Assembly: GCA_902580895.1 (NCBI GenBank)
Contig: CACHMJ010000001.1
Span: forward strand, 186,001-250,000
DNA from: an uncultured Pelagibacteraceae bacterium
Lineage (GTDB): Bacteria > Pseudomonadota > Alphaproteobacteria > Pelagibacterales > Pelagibacteraceae
Direction of reading: 5' to 3'
Length of the DNA stretch: 64,000 nucleotides
Positions 24,655-31,440 of this stretch are shown here, in pieces. Numbering within the stretch: position 1 is the stretch's first letter; each line of letters starts with the position of its first letter. The notes under the pieces are model-generated. The model saw only the letters and a program-made list of their open reading frames with translations. It was not told the DNA's origin and ran no database searches. The translations under genes and the position numbers were made by a program.

Positions 24655-25848
24655 TCATTTGTGGCCTATTTTCTCTTTTCCTGTAAAGTACAAATCTTTT
24701 CCTTTGGCTTTTATCATCCAATCGTGATGAAAAGGAATTTTTTTTTTATTTTTTTTAAGTGCCTTTTTGACTGCTTTCATTATTTTTTCTGCTCCCAATA
24801 CAGGTACAGCCATTCCGATTTGTCTTCTAATAGACTCTTTTCCACCAACAAAATTATATTCGTCTGGAAAAGTTTGTAATCTTGCTCTTTCTCTATTTGT
24901 TAAAGCTCTATTTTCTTTATAATGATACACATGTGTTCCACCACCACCACTTCCAGTGACAGTATATGCAGGTTTTGAACTATCTAGTCTTTTATAGATG
25001 TGGCTCATTCTTGCTTTTTTAACTCCAGGGAGACCATCTTTATCATCACCTAAATCCCAAACATTTTTACCTTCAGCTGTCTTTTTCAATCTTCTTATTA
25101 CTCTTTCATCATGATTTGTTAGTTCTTGGTGTTGTGCCCATTTAGGTATTTTTTGGAGAGCTTTTTTACAAGTGGTGTAAGGTCCTTCTATTTTTTTTGG
25201 CTTTTCAAAGTTAATGTTATTTTCTTCAAAAAAATCACCTTTAAAACCAACTAGTATAATTCTATGCCTAGTTTGTGGAATTCCATATTCTTCAAACTTA
25301 TAATTGTCTGCGTAAATTCTATATCCATGTTTAGAGCATTTAGCTAAATCACTCATTATTTTTTTAAAATTTTGGTAATTTAGATTTTTTAATTTTTCCT
25401 TATCAAATTTTTTCTCTTTCTCCATTACAACTGGATCTGATGAATTATATTTCAATTTTTTACCTAGAGAGGTAACGTTTTCCGCAACAAAGAATTCTGG
25501 TTCAAAAAAATTTAACACATCACATGCATATGTATATAAACCACCAAATTCACCCTCCATTTTTTTATTTTTTCCAACTAGACTAAAATCATTGCAAGGA
25601 AATCCAAATAAAAGACCATTAATTTTTCCAAAATCTTTCCTTATTTTTTCAAGCCTTTTTGGCTTTGAAAAGTTTTCTATTTTTTCATGAAAAGTTTCAC
25701 ATTTTTGATTATTTTTAAACGTTTCACAGGAGTCTTTATCAATATCAATGCCCCAAATATGTTCAAAACCAGCTTTTTTTGCTCCTTCAGCAAAACCGCC
25801 AGCTCCACAAAATAATTCAGCAATTTTTATCTTATTCTCTCTTGACAT
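24655..25848 (-). CDS. dcm: DNA (cytosine-5-)-methyltransferase
   Basis: 397 aa from the Met at 25848; a longer in-frame reading to 25944 would cross the divergent promoter gap and adds a non-conserved stretch. C5-MTase motifs in order: I 'IAELFCGAGGFAEG', IV 'GFPCNDFS' with catalytic Cys85, VI 'ENV', VIII 'QTRHRIILVGF', a target-recognition region with 'TVTGSGGGGTHVYHY', IX 'RERARLQTFPDEY', and X 'RRQIGMAVPV'. It modifies cytosine in an unknown DNA site. It is divergent from the GHKL-ATPase operon, which ends with a Vsr gene, so it probably supplies self-marking for that cassette. Confidence 0.95.
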   Translation of the reverse strand: MSRENKIKIAELFCGAGGFAEGAKKAGFEHIWGIDIDKDSCETFKNNQKCETFHEKIENFSKPKRLEKIRKDFGKINGLLFGFPCNDFSLVGKNKKMEGEFGGLYTYACDVLNFFEPEFFVAENVTSLGKKLKYNSSDPVVMEKEKKFDKEKLKNLNYQNFKKIMSDLAKCSKHGYRIYADNYKFEEYGIPQTRHRIILVGFKGDFFEENNINFEKPKKIEGPYTTCKKALQKIPKWAQHQELTNHDERVIRRLKKTAEGKNVWDLGDDKDGLPGVKKARMSHIYKRLDSSKPAYTVTGSGGGGTHVYHYKENRALTNRERARLQTFPDEYNFVGGKESIRRQIGMAVPVLGAEKIMKAVKKALKKNKKKIPFHHDWMIKAKGKDLYFTGKEKIGHK

Positions 25849-25911
25849 TTCCACAGAAGATATATATATGTTCTGTGAGAATGTCAAATGGATATTATAT
25901 AAGGTAAATTT

Positions 25912-26199
25912 ATGGTAAAACCTAAAAAAACAAGAACTAGTCATTTAAATCCCTCTGAAAAATTTGAGTACTATTTTAATCTTAGAATGAGTTTACTTAA
26001 AAGTGCTCTTAGAGGAGTTGGAAACCTATCTAACAGAAATGTTTACGAGATTCCCGATGGAGCAAAAAAAATTATAGAAAGTAAAATGAAGGAATGGAGT
26101 AAAGAGTATGTGTTGGATAAATGGAATAAAAGTTCAAAAAAAGTAGAAAATTTAAAGAAACCAGAAAGTCTTTACGACCAATATTTTAAAAAAAAATGA
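25912..26199 (+). CDS. Small unknown protein at the head of the defence cassette
   Basis: 95 aa, basic. 'HLNPSEKFEYYFNLRMSLLKSALRGVGNLSNRN' is followed by 'IPDGAKKIIESKMKEW' and a lysine-rich tail. It is predicted mostly helical with no membrane segment or cysteine. I do not recognise a family. It starts 63 bases from the divergent methyltransferase, a position often held by controller or accessory proteins in restriction-modification loci, but no clear helix-turn-helix can be pointed to. A hairpin-rich noncoding stretch follows. Confidence 0.6.
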   Translation: MVKPKKTRTSHLNPSEKFEYYFNLRMSLLKSALRGVGNLSNRNVYEIPDGAKKIIESKMKEWSKEYVLDKWNKSSKKVENLKKPESLYDQYFKKK

Positions 26200-26202
26200 A
26201 TT

Positions 26203-26430
26203 ATGGAATTGATGCACGTTAAAAAGAAGAGGTTATCATACACGGTGAGCAACAACATCGATAGAGCACTTACAATACCTCTCGCCAGAGTGCATCCTGG
26301 TTTTATCCTTTGTTTGTGTTCAATAGTTGCAATTAGCAAGTTGACTATGCAAATTTTAATGCGTGCAAAGCTACACCTTTCTTTCTTTCTATGTAGCTTG
26401 TACGCGTTAAAAAATAACCACAAAGGAGTT
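26203..26430 (+). ncRNA. Hairpin-rich noncoding segment inside the cassette (candidate structured RNA)
   Basis: 228 bases with visibly higher G+C than the surroundings and three separable foldbacks. H1: GCACT (26266-26270) with AGTGC (26289-26293), and CTCT (26279-26282) with AGAG (26287-26290). H2: ATAG (26323-26326) with CTAT (26345-26348) enclosing TTGC-AATTA-GCAA (26327-26339). H3: a 21-bp arm pair, 26354-26375 with 26392-26412, two G-T pairs and one bulged A, around a 16-base pyrimidine loop. A 76-codon frame runs through it but lacks an RBS and protein-like character. It could be an operon leader, a small RNA or an antitoxin-like RNA; only the inverted repeats are certain. Confidence 0.45.
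26420..26428 (+). promoter_or_regulatory. Shine-Dalgarno site that fixes a TTG start
   Basis: AAAGGAG lies 7 bases upstream of TTG 26434, a stronger RBS than most genes here have, immediately after hairpin H3. It marks the TTG as the real start of the 92-aa gene. Confidence 0.6.
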
Positions 26431-26433
26431 TAA

Positions 26434-26712
26434 TTGAAAAAAAATTATTTTCATTCTTGTTTACAGGATAGATTGCAATACGCCCAAGAGTTTGCAAAGG
26501 ATTACACACTATATTTACAAAGTGTTGAATTTACCAAAAAAACTGAGAGGGAATTTTATAAAAATAATAAAATATTATTTTTACTAAATAAGATTCTTAA
26601 TTTACCAACTAATACACTAAAATTTATAAAAGTTTCAAAAAGTAAGTTTATTTTAAAAAAATGTTTAAATGAGATTGAAGTAATTAAAAAAGAATTAAAA
26701 AATTATGAATAA
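26434..26712 (+). CDS. Small unknown helical protein upstream of the GHKL ATPase
   Basis: 92 aa with a TTG start preceded by AAAGGAG. The N-terminus 'YFHSCLQDRLQYAQEFAKDYTLYLQS' is followed by two further helices; rich in Lys, Leu, Asn and Tyr, one cysteine early and one late, no membrane segment. No family recognised. The stop overlaps the ATPase start by 8 bases, so the two are translationally coupled, which argues for a role as its partner or regulator. Confidence 0.65.
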   Translation: MKKNYFHSCLQDRLQYAQEFAKDYTLYLQSVEFTKKTEREFYKNNKILFLLNKILNLPTNTLKFIKVSKSKFILKKCLNEIEVIKKELKNYE

Positions 26713-28879
26713 GTTGCTTGAAATATTGAACTGGGTAATAAGACTTAAACAAAAAGGAGAGGGTCATGATGTATCAAAATCTACAGAAAAATTTAAATGG
26801 TACAGTGTGATTCTAGAATTTATTCAAAATACAATTGATTCAAATATTAAATTTAATAAAGAATTAAGAGAAAAAAATAATAATCATCAAGATTTACCTG
26901 CACATATTAAAATTTCATTTACAAAAGTAAAATTTTCAGATTTTGTTAAAAATTTCATTACAAAAAAATTTAAATCAGTTTTAGGATTGAGTAGACTTAA
27001 GCCAGGTGCTGTAAAAGAACTTGAGGGCCAAGATCATACAGATTTATTAATTTTAGAGGATTTCAATACTCAAGGTATTTTAGGGGATCATAGAAAATAT
27101 AGTAGCGCACTAGAAAATGGTAAAGATAATCCTATCTTTAGATTTAATTTTTATGTTGGAGATGATCAAAAACTTGATGATCCTGACCTAGGTGGTAGTG
27201 AAGGTGAAGGACGACAAACTTTTTATTATGCTTCAAAAATTTCTACATTTTTTTATTATACTATAAGAGAGAATAAAATTCCTTTGTTGTATGGAATGAC
27301 ATTTGTTGGAAATGCTAAAGATGAAAATGGTAAAAGTTGGATGCCAGTGTTAAGATATGGCGAAGAAGTAGTTTTAAAAGGTGAATTGGGTGATGGAGAT
27401 GATAAAATTCCCACAGATTTAAGTTATGCCATTCCCTCAGAAAATGAGGAATGTAACAAAATTTTTAAAAATATAATTCCAATTAAAAGAGATAATGAGA
27501 CAGGAACTTCAATTGTAATTCCCTATTATGACAGAAGATATCTTAAAAAAGATAGAGTTATTTCAAAAATAATTGAGGTCTATAGAGTTTTAATCCTCAG
27601 GGGACAGCTAGTTATTGAAATTGATGATGAAATCATTAATTCATCAACAATAGATAAGCTTTGTGCTAAATATTCAACTTCAGAGGAAATTAAGCTACAG
27701 AATACACTTAAGTATTTTGGTTTTTTAAAAGAAATTGATAATAAAAATTATGAGTTCGAAACTTACTTAAATTATACAAAAGGAATAAATTTTTTTGACG
27801 AAAAAATTATTCCAGAATTTCATGAATTTACAAAACATTTTAATGCAGGCAAAATAGTTAAGTTAAGATGTAACTATAATCTTAACAAAAAAGTTGATGG
27901 AAGAGTTGGAGATAGAGAAAAAAACATTAATACTTTCTTTGACTTATATTTAAAAAAATCTGAGGACCAAATAAGGTCTTATCAGTTAAATGATTTTATT
28001 AGAGGTAGTCTATCAATATACGATGAAAAAAAAAAATTGGATTGTTTTGCATTAGTAGACGTTCAGGACGACGAAGCGAAGCTTTTCTTTAAGTGTGCAG
28101 AAGGTGCAAATCACTCAATTTGGGACCCAACTCTTTGGAAATTAGATAATTACTATACCGAAACTTATGGAGATGTAGTCAGGTTTGCAAAAAAAGCACC
28201 AGAGCAAATTTTAAGGTTAATTGAAGCAAAAGATACAAGACCTGATTATGATACCTTTAGTGATTTATTTCCAGATTTAAGCGATGAGGGCAAAAAAAAG
28301 AAAAAAAAGAAAAAGAAGCAGCAAAAAATTATCACACCTCCATTTGTTCCAAACATATATGGAAAACTTAAAAATTATGAAGTTGATGAAACTAAACAGA
28401 AAGATGGTGGATTTTATGTGAAAGGCAATTCTTTTGAAAAAAAAGAAATTGTTTCAAAAATTTCTGAAATGGGAAAGGATCAAGAAACTTTAATTGAATT
28501 CATTAATAAAGAGGAAGATGAAGACAAAAAGGAAATATTGTCTAATTATTTGGTAACAATAAAAAGAAGAATAAAAGAATATGAACAATTTGTTGAAAAT
28601 GGATGTGATAATTTTCCAATCAACATACGATTAAAAATGGCTTTTGAAGGTGAGAATTTAGGAAATCCATTTAAAAAATATGATCCAAAAAAACATTTTG
28701 ATTTAGATAAAAATAAAGAATTTAATTTTAATATTGAAGGCGATGTTACTTTAAAAAAATGTTCAGAAAACGTAATTGTTTTATCAGCCTCTTCTTCTAA
28801 TTTTAAATTTTTATTAACAGGTTTTTCAAAAATTTCAAATTATGATGTAGCTGTTCAAGACAAAGAGGAACAAATATAA
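26705..28879 (+). CDS. MORC/MutL-like GHKL ATPase of a restriction-modification-type cassette
   Basis: 724 aa. The N-terminal third has Bergerat-fold motifs: motif I 'EFIQNTIDS' (E38, N42, D45; the E-x3-N-x2-D signature), motif II 'LEDFNTQGILGD' (D119, G124), motif III 'GGSEGEGRQTFYYASK' (about 163-178), and a later 'ETGTSIVIP' strand. Proteins of this kind (relatives of MutL, Hsp90 and eukaryotic MORC) are found in bacterial operons with DNA methylases and Vsr. A run of lysines (about residues 530-538, near 28291-28319) separates this from a C-terminal region with no family I recognise. It overlaps its neighbours on both sides (8 bases, 1 base). ATPase assignment is good; biological role is inference. 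Confidence 0.8.
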   Translation: MNKLLEILNWVIRLKQKGEGHDVSKSTEKFKWYSVILEFIQNTIDSNIKFNKELREKNNNHQDLPAHIKISFTKVKFSDFVKNFITKKFKSVLGLSRLKPGAVKELEGQDHTDLLILEDFNTQGILGDHRKYSSALENGKDNPIFRFNFYVGDDQKLDDPDLGGSEGEGRQTFYYASKISTFFYYTIRENKIPLLYGMTFVGNAKDENGKSWMPVLRYGEEVVLKGELGDGDDKIPTDLSYAIPSENEECNKIFKNIIPIKRDNETGTSIVIPYYDRRYLKKDRVISKIIEVYRVLILRGQLVIEIDDEIINSSTIDKLCAKYSTSEEIKLQNTLKYFGFLKEIDNKNYEFETYLNYTKGINFFDEKIIPEFHEFTKHFNAGKIVKLRCNYNLNKKVDGRVGDREKNINTFFDLYLKKSEDQIRSYQLNDFIRGSLSIYDEKKKLDCFALVDVQDDEAKLFFKCAEGANHSIWDPTLWKLDNYYTETYGDVVRFAKKAPEQILRLIEAKDTRPDYDTFSDLFPDLSDEGKKKKKKKKKQQKIITPPFVPNIYGKLKNYEVDETKQKDGGFYVKGNSFEKKEIVSKISEMGKDQETLIEFINKEEDEDKKEILSNYLVTIKRRIKEYEQFVENGCDNFPINIRLKMAFEGENLGNPFKKYDPKKHFDLDKNKEFNFNIEGDVTLKKCSENVIVLSASSSNFKFLLTGFSKISNYDVAVQDKEEQI

Positions 28880-29748
28880 TGGGTCAAATAACTCTTCAAA
28901 AAAGAAAAAGACGTAAAATTACAACAGCATTTCCAACTCCAGAAATAATTCTAGAAGGGTTTCAAGAAAATGAGAATGTAAAATTTTTTGTAAAAATTAA
29001 TCTCGTTGATAGTGAGAAATATTTATCAAAAGATAGCAAAATTATTTTATACCCTATGACAAAACAAGGGGTTGTCTTGCTTCCAATTTATCTCGGCACT
29101 GTTGGTAAGATTGAAATCGATGAAAAAGGATATTTTGTTACTGACGAAATGATGGAAAATTTGTATTTTAATCTCAAAATTTCCACAGCCAATTCAAATG
29201 TAGAAGGTTTTGCCTATAAACTTAGATTTAAGAAGCCAGAAAGCGGCGAAGGAGAAGTTGAAGATCAAGATGGTGATCAACAATCAATATTGCCAATAGT
29301 TGAAGATCCAAATCAATCAATTCCTTTCAAAGTCTTAATGCAGCCAGTTCAAGGAGAACCACCCACTTTATTTGTAAGAACTGGACTAAAAAACAAAATA
29401 AAATCTTCAGCAATTACTCAATACATTGTGACGACTAGTGCAATAAAGACAATTATCACAAATTATATTCTAGATCGTGAAAGTGATGGCGATCTATTTA
29501 AGGAAAAGTGGGAAATATTAATAAAAGATTTAATAAATGATAAAAAATTTACATTTCCATCCAGAGAGGAAGCTCTTGATCGATCTGGAACTTTAAATTC
29601 TGAAATAGAAGATATTATCGAAGATGTAATAACTCAGTTTGGTAGAAAAAGAAAATTTAGAGGTACTCAATATTCATTAAGTGATGCATTCATTAATGAA
29701 GTGTCATTATCTCAAGAAGAGGGGGAAAATGAAAATGATAGTATGTGA
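28879..29748 (+). CDS. Unknown protein of the GHKL-ATPase cassette
   Basis: 289 aa. The beta-rich N-terminal half ('IILEGFQENENVKFFVKINLVDS', 'IILYPMTKQGVVLLPIYLGTVGKIEID') suggests a small all-beta or jelly-roll-like domain; an acidic linker follows (residues about 117-134), then a mixed domain with 'SIPFKVLMQPVQGEPPTLFVRTG' and a helical C-terminus. No catalytic motif is evident. It overlaps the ATPase stop by 1 base (TAATG) and the next gene by 14 bases, so it is almost certainly a stoichiometric component. Function unknown. Confidence 0.72.
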   Translation: MGQITLQKRKRRKITTAFPTPEIILEGFQENENVKFFVKINLVDSEKYLSKDSKIILYPMTKQGVVLLPIYLGTVGKIEIDEKGYFVTDEMMENLYFNLKISTANSNVEGFAYKLRFKKPESGEGEVEDQDGDQQSILPIVEDPNQSIPFKVLMQPVQGEPPTLFVRTGLKNKIKSSAITQYIVTTSAIKTIITNYILDRESDGDLFKEKWEILIKDLINDKKFTFPSREEALDRSGTLNSEIEDIIEDVITQFGRKRKFRGTQYSLSDAFINEVSLSQEEGENENDSM

Positions 29749-30514
29749 GTTTAATGATGATGGATATAAAGCTTACAAATCGTTAATAACTGATATCCAA
29801 GATGAGGTTGCAAAAAATGATGGTGATGTAATTAAAGGATACAATAAAGACTTAAAAAATAGAGTTAAAGAACTTCAAAAAAATAAAATCTTAACAAGAA
29901 ATTTTGAATATCAAATTTCCTTAGATGTAAAACAATTTCAAAATAGACATGAGCTAGGAATTTATTTGCATGAGGTCTTTCAAAAAGTACCCACTTTCAA
30001 ATTAGTAAATAATTATAAACTTTGGGATTGGATATCATTACAGTATTTTGATTTAATTTTTACTGAGAAAGGAACAGCATCGGATTGGAGATTTAGGCTA
30101 ATTGATGATCATAAATTAAAATTTAGAAATTTAATGTATGTCCCATGGTGGTTATTAAGACACTACGGAAAAGAAGATTCTCGAATTTTTTTAACAAGAC
30201 TAAATTTAGATACAGCAGGAGATTGGAATGAACAATTTATGAAAAAAAATCATGTACGAAATTACAAAAAAATAGCACATATATGTCATATACTTTTTTA
30301 TGATGAAGAAGAAAAAAGAGATATACCCGGTACAAGCAAGGGAAATATTGGAGCGTTACAAGATTTTTGTGATGAAGTTAAGTACTTAAATTTAATCTAT
30401 GATTTATTTGAAATGTCAAATAAAGAAATCTTAGAAAAACTTCCAAAGAGATTTTTTAATTATATGAAAAAAATAGGCAAGGAAGTCAAGGTTGATGGAA
30501 AGATATTTAGTTAA
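29735..30514 (+). CDS. DUF6339-like protein of the GHKL-ATPase cassette
   Basis: 259 aa from ATG 29735, which has GAGGGGG about 9 bases upstream; an earlier Met at 29729 is too close to the RBS, and a still earlier in-frame start at 29681 reads through the preceding gene. The pattern 'LWDWISLQYFDLIF', 'YVPWWLLRHYGKEDSRIFLTRLNLDTAGDWNEQF', 'GNIGALQDFCDEVKYLNLIYDLFEMSNKEILEKLPKRFFNYM' follows, from memory, the DUF6339 family often encoded beside GHKL ATPase/Vsr/Dcm genes. There is no known enzymatic motif. The family match should be treated as probable. Confidence 0.68.
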   Translation: MIVCEFNDDGYKAYKSLITDIQDEVAKNDGDVIKGYNKDLKNRVKELQKNKILTRNFEYQISLDVKQFQNRHELGIYLHEVFQKVPTFKLVNNYKLWDWISLQYFDLIFTEKGTASDWRFRLIDDHKLKFRNLMYVPWWLLRHYGKEDSRIFLTRLNLDTAGDWNEQFMKKNHVRNYKKIAHICHILFYDEEEKRDIPGTSKGNIGALQDFCDEVKYLNLIYDLFEMSNKEILEKLPKRFFNYMKKIGKEVKVDGKIFS

Positions 30515-30537
30515 TTTTAATTATAATTTTTTATTTA

Positions 30538-30906
30538 ATGTCTTATTCTAAAAATACTAAGCCAGAAAAATTGATTAGATCTTTATTATATAAAAATGGT
30601 TATAGATTTAGAATTCATGTGAAAAAACTTCCTGGTAAACCAGATATTGTTCTACATAAACATAAAACAATTTTAAATGTTCATGGTTGTTATTGGCACT
30701 ATCATGGCTGCGCTCATAGTAATGTGCCAAAGACTAAAACTCAATATTGGATAGAAAGATTAGAGCTTAATAAAAAGAGAGATTTTATTAATAAAGATAA
30801 ACTTAAAAAATTAGGTTGGAAAGTCATTGATGTATGGGAGTGTACTTTAAAAGGAAAGAATATTGATAAAACTTTTAACACCCTGGAACGTCTAATCATT
30901 GCCTAA
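30538..30906 (+). CDS. vsr: Very short patch repair (Vsr) endonuclease
   Basis: 122 aa. Single-strand nicking endonuclease specific for T:G mismatches arising from deaminated 5-methylcytosine. The residues line up with E. coli Vsr at a constant offset of 15: D36 (D51), H49 (H64), C51 (C66), H54 (H69), H56 (H71), C58 (C73), C102 (C117), so catalytic and zinc residues all survive. Motifs include 'NTKPEKLIRSLL', 'YRFRIHVKKLPGKPDIV', 'VHGCYWHYHGC', 'GWKVIDVWEC'. The protein is about 15 residues shorter at the N-terminus. It closes the cassette whose divergent gene encodes the C5 methylase. Confidence 0.95.
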   Translation: MSYSKNTKPEKLIRSLLYKNGYRFRIHVKKLPGKPDIVLHKHKTILNVHGCYWHYHGCAHSNVPKTKTQYWIERLELNKKRDFINKDKLKKLGWKVIDVWECTLKGKNIDKTFNTLERLIIA

Positions 30907-30922
30907 AGATATATATCAAATT

Positions 30923-31189
30923 ATGGATAAAAGTTACTTAATGGAGCTGAAACTATCAGAATTAAAATCAGAAAATCAAAAAGAAGTTTTCTTTAGATAT
31001 TTATCTATCGCTGAGCATTACATTTCTACTGAAAATGAAAAAGAGGCTGAGAAGATTTTAAAAAATTTGGGCTATAATAAAAAAACCATCAAGTCATTCA
31101 TAAAAACAGTTCAAAATCATGTTGCTTCAGAATTTCAAGATATGAAAGAAATTATGATGGGCAAGGTTCCAAAGAGGTTATTAAATTGA
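30923..31189 (+). CDS. Small unknown helical protein
   Basis: 88 aa from ATG 30923; a TTG at 30899 in frame would overlap vsr. All-helical pattern 'EVFFRYLSIAEHYISTENEKEAEKILKNLGYNKKTIKSFIKTVQNHVASEFQDM', with no membrane segment. No family recognised. Its last base is the first base of the next ATG region, so the pair is coupled. It may belong to the cassette or to the repair genes that follow. Confidence 0.55.
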   Translation: MDKSYLMELKLSELKSENQKEVFFRYLSIAEHYISTENEKEAEKILKNLGYNKKTIKSFIKTVQNHVASEFQDMKEIMMGKVPKRLLN

Positions 31190-31398
31190 TGCTAATTTTT
31201 AATTACAAATCTAAAAAAGAGCTTAAGGAAAATATAGGAAAAACACTTAATTATACTGAAACAAGTATGTTTGGACCAGAGTATAAGGAAAGTGGAGTGT
31301 TAGTTGGCAGCAACAGGCCTTATTCAACTGAGAATAAAGGACGTGAATTTTTTGCAGAAGTAACGATAAAAAATAACATAATCGTAAAAGTAAATTGA
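31189..31398 (+). CDS. Small unknown protein
   Basis: 69 aa from ATG 31189 (the TTG one codon earlier is also possible). 'MLIFNYKSKKELKENIGKTLNYTETSMFGPEY', then 'GREFFAEVTIKNNIIVKV', suggest a compact alpha/beta fold. I have a faint memory of similar short proteins in marine alphaproteobacteria and their phages but cannot name a family. Coupled to the preceding small gene. Confidence 0.55.
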   Translation: MLIFNYKSKKELKENIGKTLNYTETSMFGPEYKESGVLVGSNRPYSTENKGREFFAEVTIKNNIIVKVN

Positions 31399-31440
31399 AA
31401 AAAACTTTAAATATAATCAAGGAGGTATAACATACGAATC

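Noticed and set aside
25849-25944. 32-residue N-terminal extension of the cytosine methyltransferase
   Set aside because: Not conserved in character, and it crosses into the coding start of the divergent gene; the Met at 25848 directly precedes motif I.
26203-26433. 76-codon plus-strand and 83-codon minus-strand frames across the hairpin-rich gap
   Set aside because: No RBS, amino-acid composition unlike neighbours, and the sequence is dominated by inverted repeats; treated as noncoding.
28291-28330. A-rich run in the GHKL ATPase gene as a programmed frameshift site
   Set aside because: The run is broken by G at regular intervals and encodes lysines in a frame that continues normally; no alternative product is evident.
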